Source: Xylophilus sp. Leaf220 (GTDB lineage: Bacteria > Pseudomonadota > Gammaproteobacteria > Burkholderiales > Burkholderiaceae_C). Taken from it: 64,000 nt of DNA. The stretch spans positions 1 through 64,000 of the forward strand of contig NZ_LMKO01000002.1 of NCBI RefSeq assembly GCF_001421705.1. Reading direction: 5' to 3'. The position numbers were made by a program, and so were the translations under genes. This document shows, in pieces, positions 8,931-16,690 of this stretch; the stretch's first letter is position 1, and the number at the start of each line of letters is the position of its first letter. Under the pieces are notes generated by a model, which saw only the letters and a program-made list of their open reading frames with translations, searched no databases and was not told the DNA's origin.

Positions 8931-11900
8931 ATGCCCACCGCCCCCCGCCCGCTGCTGCAGCCCGCCCCGCAGACCATCTTCAAGTTCCGGCGCGAATACA
9001 ACGCCTGGGTGGCCGACGAGACGATGGAGGACTACGCCCTGCGCTACACGCCGAAGAGCTTCCGGCGCTGGAGCGAGTTCCGCGTGGCCAACACCGCCTT
9101 CGGCTCGCTCTCCTTCCTGGTGCTGGAGGCGATCGGCGGGGCGATCGCGCTCAACTACGGCTTCGCCAACGCGATGTGGGCGATCCTGGCGGTGGGGCTG
9201 GTCATCTTCCTCACCGGCCTGCCCATCACCTACTACGCGGCCCGCTACGGCCTCGACATGGACCTGCTGACCCGCGGCGCCGGCTTCGGCTACCTGGGCT
9301 CGACCATCACCTCGCTGATCTACGCGGTCTTCACCTTCATCTTCTTCGCGCTGGAGGCGGCGATCATGGCGCTGGCCCTGCAGATGGTGGTGAGCTGGCC
9401 GATCGAGTGGTGCTACGTCGCCTCGTCGCTGGTGGTGCTGCCGCTGGCGATGCGGGGCATCACCCTCATCTCGCGGCTGCAGGCCTGGACGCAGCCGCTG
9501 TGGCTGTTCCTGCTGCTGCTGCCCTTCGTCTGGATCGCGCTGTCGCAGCCGCAGCTCTACCGCGATTTCGCGGGGCTCTCGGGCATCAAGAGCGGCAGCA
9601 ACGGCTTCGATCCGCTGATGTTCGGCGCGGCGGCGGCGGTGATCTTCTCGCTGGTGGTGCAGATCGGCGAGCAGGTCGACATCCTGCGCTTTTTGCCCGA
9701 GCGCACCCGCGCCAACCGGGGCCGCTGGTGGGCCGCTGTGCTGGTCGCGGGGCCCGGCTGGATCGTGATGGGCATGCTGAAGATGGCGGCCGGCGCGTTC
9801 CTCGCCTTCGCCGCGCTGCAGTTCGAGGTGGGCGTGCACCGCGCGGCCGAGCCGACGCAGATGTTCCTGGCGGGCTTCCAGCAGGTGACGCAGGGCCTGG
9901 GGCTGCCCGGCCTGGCGGTGGCGCTCACCGTGGTCTTCGTGGTGGTGTCGCAGGTCAAGATCAACCTGACCAACGCCTATGCCGGCTCGCTGGCCTGGTC
10001 CAACTTCTTCGCGCGGGTCACCCGCAGCCACCCGGGGCGGGTGGTGTGGCTGGTGTTCAACGTGGGCATCGCCACGCTGCTGATGGCCCTCGGCGTGTTC
10101 GAGGCGCTGGAGAAGGTGCTGGCCATCTACAGCAGCGTGGCCATCGCCTGGGTGGGCGCGCTGGTGGCCGACCTGGTGATCAACAAGCCGCTGGGCCTCT
10201 CGCCCAAGGGCATCGAGTTCCGCCGGGCGCACCTCTACGACTTCAACCCGGTGGGCCTGGGCGCGATGCTGATGGCCGCGGTGGTGGCCAGCGCCGCGCA
10301 CGCCGGCCTGCTGGGGGTGACGGCGGCGGCGTTCTCGCCCTTCATCGCGCTGGCGCTGTCGATGGCGCTCTCGCCGCTGCTGGCCTGGGCCACCAAGGGC
10401 CGCTACTACCTGGCGCGATCGCCCGACACCGGCTGGAAGCCCGGCGAGATCGTGCGCTGCGCGGTGTGCCAGAACCAGTTCGAGTCGGAGGACATGGCCC
10501 GCTGCCCGGCCTATGCGGCGCCGATCTGCTCGCTGTGCTGCTCATTGGAATCGCGCTGCCACGACCGCTGCAAGACCGGCTCGCGCGCGTCCGACCAGCT
10601 GCGGGCGGTGGTGGCCTGGCTGCTGCCGCGCACCTGGGCGCTCAAGTTCAACTTCCGGCTGGGGCAGTACCTGGTGGTGCTGGTGTCGCTGGGCGCGGTG
10701 ATGGCCTTCATGGTGGGCGTGGTGTACGTGCAGGAGGGGCTGGACACGCCCGCGCAGTTCCTGCGGATGCCGTTCCTGAAGGTGTTCGCGCTGCTCGCCC
10801 TGCTGGCCGCCGTCTGCGCCTGGTGGGTGGTGCTCTCCACCGACAGCCGCCGCATGGCGCAGGACGAGTCCGAGCGCCAGACCCAGCTGCTGCTGCAGGA
10901 GATCGAGGCCCACAAGCGCACCGATGCCGAACTGCAGGCCGCCAAGGACATCGCCGATGCGGCCAACCAGGCCAAGACCCGCTACGTGGCCGGCATGACG
11001 CACGAGCTGCGCTCGCCGCTCAACAGCATCCTGGGCTATGCGCAGATATTGCTGAAGAACCCGCAGGTCGACGGCTGGCTGCGCGAGACGCTGGCCACGA
11101 TGCAGCACAGCGGCCAGCACATGCACGCGCTGATCGACGGATCGCTGGAGCTGGCCCGCATCGAGGCCGGGCGCCTGCGGCTCGACCCGGCGCCGATACC
11201 GCTGGCCGAGCTGCTCGACGACGTCGAGCGCATGATGCGGCCCCAGGCCGAGGCCAAGGGCCTGCGCTTCGCGGTGCAGACCGAGGGCAACGCGCCCGAG
11301 TGGATACGGGTCGACGCCAAGCGGCTGCGGCAGATCCTGATCAACCTGCTGGCCAACGCGGTGCGCTTCACCGACCAGGGCACGGTGACGCTGCGGCTCG
11401 ACTTCAGCCACCACGTCGCGCGGATCGAGGTGGTCGACACCGGCATCGGCATCGCACCGCTCGACCAGGAGCGCATCTTCCTGCCGTTCGAGCGCGGCAG
11501 CGCCGGCCGCCGCGCCAGCGAGACCGGCACCGGCCTGGGCCTGACCATCACCCACCTGCTGACCGAACTGATGGGCGGCCAGCTGACCGTGCGCAGCGTG
11601 CCCGGCGCCGGCAGCACCTTCACCGTGCGGCTGTACCTGCCCGGCATCGCCGCCGAGGCGGCCCGGCCACTGCGCCGCGCCGCGACCCTGCGCCCGGCCA
11701 TCGGCTACCTGGCCCCGCGCCGCACCCTGCTGGTGGTCGACGACCAGCCGCTGCAGCGCCAGCTGCTGGCCGCCCTGCTGGTGCCGCTGGGCTTCACCGT
11801 GCGCGAGGCCGCCAGCGGCCGCGAATGCCTGGAGATCGTCGAGCACGCCCCGCCCGACATGGTGCTGCTCGACCTGAGCATGGACGACCTGGACGGCTGG

Positions 11901-12383
11901 CAGACCGCCGCCCTGCTGCGCGCGCTGCGGCCCGCGTCGGAGCTGCCGATCGTCTTCGTCTCGGCCAACCTGTTCGACTACCGGCCCGAGCGGCTCACCG
12001 CGCTCGACCTGCAGGGCTTCGTCGGCAAGCCGGTGATCGAATCGGAACTGCTGGCCGCGCTGGAGCGCGCGCTGCAGCTGGAGTGGGTGCACGACAATGC
12101 ACCCCTGGCGCCGGCCGGCACGCCGAAGGTCGCGCCGCCGGCCGAAGGCGCGGGGGACGCCGCCGCCAGCCCCCCGCCCCTGCCCGACGACCTGCGCGAA
12201 GACCTGCAGCGGCTGGCCCGCCAGGGCAACGCCGCGGTGCTGCGCGAGCGGCTGCGGGAGGCGCGCAAGGCCCACCCCGTGCACGCCGCGATGCTGCAGC
12301 GCCTGCAGGTGCACTGCGACCGATTCGACTTCCAGGCCCTGGCCGACGAACTGAGAGAACCCGACCATGTGCCCCCCGCCTGA
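8931..12383 (+). CDS. Hybrid sensor histidine kinase with NCS1 permease-like sensor domain
   Basis: An 1150-residue membrane protein. Residues about 1-490 form a transporter-like domain with roughly twelve hydrophobic segments and the nucleobase-cation-symport (NCS1) stretch around LTRGAGFGYLGS. A cysteine cluster (nine Cys, about residues 510-547) follows, resembling a small zinc-binding module, then two more membrane helices. The kinase core has the phospho-acceptor His691 in THELRSPLNS, an N box near 804, and glycine boxes near 836 and 866. A receiver domain carries the phospho-acceptor Asp981, and a C-terminal helical region resembles an HPt-like tail but lacks a clear His motif. The ATG at 8931 was chosen because upstream in-frame sequence is intergenic repeat. 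It probably senses a small nitrogen compound and controls the divergent urt-fmd operon, by analogy with CbrA-type transporter-kinase fusions. Confidence 0.88.
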   Translation: MPTAPRPLLQPAPQTIFKFRREYNAWVADETMEDYALRYTPKSFRRWSEFRVANTAFGSLSFLVLEAIGGAIALNYGFANAMWAILAVGLVIFLTGLPITYYAARYGLDMDLLTRGAGFGYLGSTITSLIYAVFTFIFFALEAAIMALALQMVVSWPIEWCYVASSLVVLPLAMRGITLISRLQAWTQPLWLFLLLLPFVWIALSQPQLYRDFAGLSGIKSGSNGFDPLMFGAAAAVIFSLVVQIGEQVDILRFLPERTRANRGRWWAAVLVAGPGWIVMGMLKMAAGAFLAFAALQFEVGVHRAAEPTQMFLAGFQQVTQGLGLPGLAVALTVVFVVVSQVKINLTNAYAGSLAWSNFFARVTRSHPGRVVWLVFNVGIATLLMALGVFEALEKVLAIYSSVAIAWVGALVADLVINKPLGLSPKGIEFRRAHLYDFNPVGLGAMLMAAVVASAAHAGLLGVTAAAFSPFIALALSMALSPLLAWATKGRYYLARSPDTGWKPGEIVRCAVCQNQFESEDMARCPAYAAPICSLCCSLESRCHDRCKTGSRASDQLRAVVAWLLPRTWALKFNFRLGQYLVVLVSLGAVMAFMVGVVYVQEGLDTPAQFLRMPFLKVFALLALLAAVCAWWVVLSTDSRRMAQDESERQTQLLLQEIEAHKRTDAELQAAKDIADAANQAKTRYVAGMTHELRSPLNSILGYAQILLKNPQVDGWLRETLATMQHSGQHMHALIDGSLELARIEAGRLRLDPAPIPLAELLDDVERMMRPQAEAKGLRFAVQTEGNAPEWIRVDAKRLRQILINLLANAVRFTDQGTVTLRLDFSHHVARIEVVDTGIGIAPLDQERIFLPFERGSAGRRASETGTGLGLTITHLLTELMGGQLTVRSVPGAGSTFTVRLYLPGIAAEAARPLRRAATLRPAIGYLAPRRTLLVVDDQPLQRQLLAALLVPLGFTVREAASGRECLEIVEHAPPDMVLLDLSMDDLDGWQTAALLRALRPASELPIVFVSANLFDYRPERLTALDLQGFVGKPVIESELLAALERALQLEWVHDNAPLAPAGTPKVAPPAEGAGDAAASPPPLPDDLREDLQRLARQGNAAVLRERLREARKAHPVHAAMLQRLQVHCDRFDFQALADELREPDHVPPA

Positions 12384-13338
12384 CCCCGCGCCGCCGCCCG
12401 TACCCGCCGTTGCCCCGCGGCCGGTGGGCGCGGTGACCGCGCCGGTCCCCGCCGCCACGCCCCAGCGGGTGGTGCTGGTGGTGGACGACGCCCTCGACAC
12501 CCTGCGCATGCTCTGCGACGCGCTGGCCGCCGAGGGCTACGTGGTGCTGGTGGCGCGCGACGCGCAGGAGGCGCTGCAGCGCTTCGAGATCGCGGTGCCC
12601 GACGGCGTGCTGCTGGACGCGGTGATGCCCGGCATCGACGGCTTCGCCCTGTGCCGCCAGCTCAAGGCCACGCCGCCCTGGTCGCACGTGCCCATCCTCT
12701 TCATGACCGGCCTGTCGGAGACCGAGCAGATCCTGCAGGGCTTCGACAGCGGCGGGGTGGACTACGTCGTCAAGCCGCTGCGCATCCCCGAGGTGCTGGC
12801 CCGCCTGGCCACCCATGTGCGCAACGCCCAGGCCACCCGGCTGGCGCGCGAGGCGGTCGACGTGGTCGGCATGGGCGCGGTGGTGCTCGACGGCCAGGGC
12901 CGCGTCGCCTGGCGCTCGCCCCAGGCCACCCGCTGGCTCGACGGCGCCTTCGCCGCCGCGCAGCACGCCGAGGACGGCGCCGCCTGGCTGCAGTCGGTGC
13001 CCGCCGGCGGCGAGGCTTCCGCCCCGCTGCCCGACGGCCGCCGCTTGGTCGCCCGCCACATGGGCCAGAGCGGGTTTTCCGAATCGATGCTGCTGCTGCA
13101 CCTCGCCGCCGCCGGCACCGCCGCCGCCCCGCGCCAGCCCGACGTGCCCCTGACCCCGCGCGAATCCGAAGTGCTCTCGTGGCTCGCCAAGGGCAAGACC
13201 AACCGCGACATCGCCGACATCCTGGGCATGAGCCCGCGCACGGTGAACAAGCACCTGGAGCACATCTTCGAGAAGCTGGGCGTGGAGACGCGCACCGCCG
13301 CGGCGGCGCTGGCCGGGCAGATGCTGCCGGTGGGCTAG
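12367..13338 (+). CDS. Response regulator, LuxR/NarL type
   Basis: A 323-residue DNA-binding response regulator. After a Pro/Ala-rich leader of about 30 residues, the receiver has acidic Asp40-Asp41, phospho-acceptor Asp84, Thr114 and Lys136. A middle segment of about 110 residues resembles a degenerate PAS-like sensor. A LuxR helix-turn-helix (LTPRESEVLSWLAKGKTNRD) occupies the last 65 residues. Its ATG lies inside the 3' end of the kinase gene, a 17-base overlap that implies translational coupling and a cognate pair. Its likely targets are the urtA and kinase promoters. Confidence 0.9.
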   Translation: MCPPPDPAPPPVPAVAPRPVGAVTAPVPAATPQRVVLVVDDALDTLRMLCDALAAEGYVVLVARDAQEALQRFEIAVPDGVLLDAVMPGIDGFALCRQLKATPPWSHVPILFMTGLSETEQILQGFDSGGVDYVVKPLRIPEVLARLATHVRNAQATRLAREAVDVVGMGAVVLDGQGRVAWRSPQATRWLDGAFAAAQHAEDGAAWLQSVPAGGEASAPLPDGRRLVARHMGQSGFSESMLLLHLAAAGTAAAPRQPDVPLTPRESEVLSWLAKGKTNRDIADILGMSPRTVNKHLEHIFEKLGVETRTAAAALAGQMLPVG

Positions 13339-13357
13339 ACCCGCGGTTTTCTGGATG

Positions 13358-13411
13358 AAAAGTGGCCGGGGCCGGCGTGGTTCGCCGGCCTCCAGCTACA
13401 TATTCGATAGC
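13358..13411. repeat. Intergenic repeat family A, copy 2
   Basis: Inverted orientation relative to copy 1: AAAAGTGGCCGGGGCCGGCG, then CGCCGGC, then GCTACATATTCGATAGC. It lies between the response regulator and the next gene and just after the former's stop. Confidence 0.6.
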
Positions 13412-13459
13412 AAAGACGCGTCGGCCGATCCGGCGCCGGCCAGTGCCTACACTCTCCGC

Positions 13460-14572
13460 ATGGCACCCCTGCGCATCCTCGTCCTCGGCGGCTACGGCTT
13501 TTTCGGCCGGCGGCTGGTGCGGCGGCTGGCGGGGTGGGAGGGCTGCACCGTGCTGGTGGCGGGGCGGTCGCTGGCGTCGGCCGGGGCGCTGGCCGCGGGG
13601 CTGCGCGGCACCGCATCGGCCGCGCTGGAGGCGGTGGCGCTCGACCTGGACCGGCCCGGCCTCGTGGACGCCCTGCTCGCGCTGCGCATCGACGCGCTGG
13701 TGCACACCGCCGGCCCGTTCCAGGGGCAGGACTGGCGGGTGGCCCGCGCCTGCATCGCCGCTGGCGTGCACTACATCGACCTGGCCGACGGGCGCGACTT
13801 CGTGGCGGGCATCGGTGCGCTGGACGGACCGGCACGGCGGGCCGGCGTGGCGGTGGTCTCCGGTGCCAGCTCGGTGCCGGCGCTCTCGGGCGCGGCGGTG
13901 GACCGGCTGGCACGGGGCCTGGCCACGGTGCGGCGCATCGACATCGGCATCAGCCCGGGCAACCGCACCGAGCGGGGGCTGTCCACCGTGCGCGGCATCC
14001 TGGGCTACTGCGGCCGGCCGATCGGGCCCGGCGGCGCGCACGGCCACGGCTGGAGCGGCCGGTGGCGGCACCGCTATGCCGCGCCGGTCGGCACCCGGCT
14101 GCTGTCGCCCTGCGACGTGCCCGACCTGGCGCTGCTGCCGGCGCGCTACCCCGGCACGCCGGCCGTCCGCTTCGGCGCGGGGCTGGAACTGCGGCTGCTG
14201 CACCGGGGCATGAACCTGATGGCCGCGGTGGCCCGGCGCGGCTGGGTGCGCGACTGGTCGGCGCATGCCGGATGGCTGAAGACGGCCTCCGACCTGTTCC
14301 GGCACCTGGGCAGCGATGCGGGCGCGATGCATGTCGAGGTGGAAGGGCTGGCCGACGGCGGCCACCCGGTGCTGCGCCGCTGGGAACTGCAGGCCCTGGG
14401 CGGCGACGGGCCGTACGTGCCCACGCTGGCCGCCGCCGCGCTGCTGCGCCGCCTGCGGGTGGCGGGCAGCCTGCCGGCGGGTGCGCAGCCGTGCGTCGGC
14501 CTGCTGGACATCGACGATTTCGCGGCCGAGGCGCACGGCCTGGCCATCACCTTCAAGGAGCTTGCCGCATGA
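13460..14572 (+). CDS. Saccharopine-dehydrogenase-like NAD(P)-binding protein
   Basis: A 370-residue protein starting with a Rossmann fingerprint (ILVLGGYGFFGRRLVRRL) and the VHTAGPFQGQDW and YIDLADGRDFV stretches typical of saccharopine-dehydrogenase-like oxidoreductases. The substrate is unknown. The ATG at 13460 was chosen since the upstream in-frame sequence is repeat DNA. It overlaps the next gene by ATGA, and that gene overlaps a third, so the three are probably made together. Lysine biosynthesis is unlikely given the neighbours, and the family is broad. Confidence 0.78.
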   Translation: MAPLRILVLGGYGFFGRRLVRRLAGWEGCTVLVAGRSLASAGALAAGLRGTASAALEAVALDLDRPGLVDALLALRIDALVHTAGPFQGQDWRVARACIAAGVHYIDLADGRDFVAGIGALDGPARRAGVAVVSGASSVPALSGAAVDRLARGLATVRRIDIGISPGNRTERGLSTVRGILGYCGRPIGPGGAHGHGWSGRWRHRYAAPVGTRLLSPCDVPDLALLPARYPGTPAVRFGAGLELRLLHRGMNLMAAVARRGWVRDWSAHAGWLKTASDLFRHLGSDAGAMHVEVEGLADGGHPVLRRWELQALGGDGPYVPTLAAAALLRRLRVAGSLPAGAQPCVGLLDIDDFAAEAHGLAITFKELAA

Positions 14573-15255
14573 CCTCTCTCGCCGCCGGCCCCGTGGCGCC
14601 GGCACACCCGGCCGCCGCGACCCGGTTGCCGCACGCGGACGACGGCGCGCCGGCAGGTGCCGACGACGGTACCGCCCACCGGGCCGCCAGCGCATCGATG
14701 TACCGGGCCGCCCTGGGTGCCGACGCCTTCGCGCGGCTCCATCCCGCCCTGCAGCGTTTCCATGGGCTGCAGGGCCGCATCGGCCTGCGGGGCCATGCGA
14801 CGACCGCTCCGCCGGCCGGCCTGCCGGCACGCCTGCTGGGCGGGCTGCTGGGCACGCCGCTGCAGGCGCGCACCGGGCCGGTGGCGTTCGTGCTGCAGGC
14901 CGGTCCGCAGGAGGAGCACTGGACGCGCCACTTCCCCGGCCGCACGATGCGCTCGCGCCTGCGGCTGCAGGCCGACGGCCGCGTGGTGGAACGGCTGGGC
15001 CCGGCGCGGCTGGTGTTCCGGCTGCGGGAAACGGGCGGCGGCCTCGCCATGCACCTGCAGTCGCTGCATTTCTTCGGCATTCCGTGCCCGGGCTGGCTGC
15101 GGCCGCAGGTGGTGGCCGAAGAGCGGGGCACCGACGCCGCCGGGGCCGACGGCGCACGGCTGCATTTCGACGTGCGGGCGGCGGTGCCGCTGCTGGGCAT
15201 GGTGGCGCGCTACCACGGCTGGCTGGACCTGGCGACGGCCGAGGCGCTGCCGTGA
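14569..15255 (+). CDS. DUF4166 domain protein
   Basis: A 228-residue protein without signal peptide. After about 40 low-complexity residues it matches the DUF4166 pattern: YRAALGADAFARLHPALQRFH, a central region with FPGRTMRSRL, and a C-terminal FDVRAAVPLLGMVARYHGWL. DUF4166 is often found fused or adjacent to saccharopine-dehydrogenase-like proteins, as here. Function is unknown. It starts at ATGA over the stop of the previous gene and ends in an overlap with the next. Confidence 0.75.
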   Translation: MTSLAAGPVAPAHPAAATRLPHADDGAPAGADDGTAHRAASASMYRAALGADAFARLHPALQRFHGLQGRIGLRGHATTAPPAGLPARLLGGLLGTPLQARTGPVAFVLQAGPQEEHWTRHFPGRTMRSRLRLQADGRVVERLGPARLVFRLRETGGGLAMHLQSLHFFGIPCPGWLRPQVVAEERGTDAAGADGARLHFDVRAAVPLLGMVARYHGWLDLATAEALP

Positions 15256-15644
15256 TCGTCGTGTTCGACGGACAGTGCCTGCTCTGCAACCGCTGGGTGC
15301 AGTTCCTGCTGCGGCACGACCGGCACGGCCGCATCCGCTATGCGTCGATGCAGGGCGCCACCGGCAGCGCCCTGCTGCGCGACGCCGGCCTGCCCACCGA
15401 GAACCTGGAGACGCTGCTGGTGGTGGACGACGCCGGCCGCCGCTGGCAGCACACCGGCGCGATCCTGCGGCTGCTGCATGCCCTGGGCGGGGCGTGGCGC
15501 CTGGCTTGGGCCGCCTGGCTGGTGCCGGCGCCGCTGCGCGACGCGGCCTACCGGCTGCTGGCGCGCAACCGCTACCGGGTCTTCGGCCGCGCCGACGCCT
15601 GCATGCTGCCGCCGCCGGGCACGGCCGGCCGCTTCCTCGACTGA
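15252..15644 (+). CDS. DCC-family thiol-disulfide oxidoreductase
   Basis: A 130-residue protein starting VIVVFDGQCLLCNRWVQFLL. The DxxCxxC motif near residues 6-12 defines the DCC family of thioredoxin-like proteins. The GTG start overlaps the stop of the DUF4166 gene, so it is the third member of a coupled set. The late region with RYRVFGRADACML is also family-typical. A redox role with the two upstream products is inferred from linkage only. Confidence 0.83.
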   Translation: MIVVFDGQCLLCNRWVQFLLRHDRHGRIRYASMQGATGSALLRDAGLPTENLETLLVVDDAGRRWQHTGAILRLLHALGGAWRLAWAAWLVPAPLRDAAYRLLARNRYRVFGRADACMLPPPGTAGRFLD

Positions 15645-15708
15645 GGAGCCGCCGGGGGGCATCCGCCCGCCCGGACCGCCGCGCCGCGCCCCTCGCGCAC
15701 AATGGACC

Positions 15709-16551
15709 ATGAAAGCACCTCCCCGCCTGCAGGCCCTGGTCGACGAAGGCCTGATCGATACCGTCGTGCGCCAGCTCATGAGCGGCAAGGAAGCGATGGT
15801 CTACGTGGTGCGCTGCGGCGACGACACCCGCTGCGCCAAGATCTACAAGGACGCGACGCAGCGCAGCTTCCGCCAGGCGGTGGACTACACCGAGAACCGC
15901 CGCGTCAAGAACAGCCGCCAGGCCCGCGCCATGGCCAAGGGCACCCGCTTCGGCCGCCAGGCCGCCGAGGCCGCCTGGCAAAGCGCCGAGGTCGATGCGC
16001 TCTACCGCCTGGCCGCAGCCGGCGTGCGGGTGCCGACACCCTACAACTTCCACGAGGGCGTGCTGCTGATGGAGCTGGTGACCGATGCGCACGGCGACGC
16101 CGCGCCCCGGCTCAACGACGTCGTGTTCTCGCCCGAGGACGCCCGGCGCCACCATGCCAGCCTGCTGGTCGAGGTGGTGCGGATGCTGGCGGCCGGCGTG
16201 GTGCACGGCGACCTGTCGGAGTTCAACATCCTGCTGGCGGCCGACGGTCCGGTGGTGATCGACCTGCCCCAGGCGGTCGACGCGGCCGGCAACAACCACG
16301 CCGGCCGGATGCTGCTGCGCGACGTGGACAACCTGCGCCAGTTCTTCGGCCAGTTCGCGCCCGAACTACTCGCCACCCGTTACGGCGAGGAGATCTGGTC
16401 GCTTTACCAGCGCGGCACCCTCACGCCGCAGACCCCGCTCACCGGCCGCTTCGACCGGCCCGACGGCCCGGTGGACCTGCAGGGCGTGCTGCGCGAGGTG
16501 GACGACGCCCGGGCCGAAGAGGCGGCACGGGTGCTGCGCATGGGCGCCTAA
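15709..16551 (+). CDS. RIO1-like serine protein kinase (PA4780 type)
   Basis: A 280-residue single-domain kinase. It keeps the ATP-site loop SGKEAMVYVV, the presumed nucleotide-binding Lys44, the catalytic loop HGDLSEFNIL with Asp168 and Asn173, and the metal-binding IDLPQ (Asp185). Bacterial proteins of this length and order are annotated as PA4780-family RIO1-like kinases, whose substrates are largely unknown. It is transcribed alone, 64 bases after the DCC gene, with no clear link to neighbours. Downstream DNA to 16690 holds small inverted repeats but no standard terminator. Confidence 0.85.
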   Translation: MKAPPRLQALVDEGLIDTVVRQLMSGKEAMVYVVRCGDDTRCAKIYKDATQRSFRQAVDYTENRRVKNSRQARAMAKGTRFGRQAAEAAWQSAEVDALYRLAAAGVRVPTPYNFHEGVLLMELVTDAHGDAAPRLNDVVFSPEDARRHHASLLVEVVRMLAAGVVHGDLSEFNILLAADGPVVIDLPQAVDAAGNNHAGRMLLRDVDNLRQFFGQFAPELLATRYGEEIWSLYQRGTLTPQTPLTGRFDRPDGPVDLQGVLREVDDARAEEAARVLRMGA

Positions 16552-16656
16552 GCACACCGCACCGCCAGGCGGGTTCGAGGCAGTGGACGGTAGGCCCGCC
16601 TTGGTGGAGCGATTTGCAAAATCGACCATGCAAACTCCCCGGTCGATGCAAGAAAT

Positions 16657-16690
16657 CTGTAAGCTTGCTAACTTTTTCTAACACTTACAG
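16657..16690 (+). promoter_or_regulatory. Hairpin immediately before a chemoreceptor start codon
   Basis: CTGTAAG at 16657-16663 and CTTACAG at 16684-16690 form a perfect 7-bp inverted repeat around an AT-rich loop that ends exactly at the ATG. There is no Shine-Dalgarno sequence in this stretch. It could be an operator or an RNA hairpin affecting initiation. Confidence 0.35.

Noticed and set aside
8813-12436. A 1207-codon frame overlapping the sensor kinase in another frame
   Set aside because: The real frame has intact kinase, receiver and permease motifs; this one has only Arg/Ala/Pro-rich sequence.
16559-16600. Possible terminator after the RIO kinase gene
   Set aside because: GGCGGG and CCCGCC can pair but are 27 bases apart with no T run.
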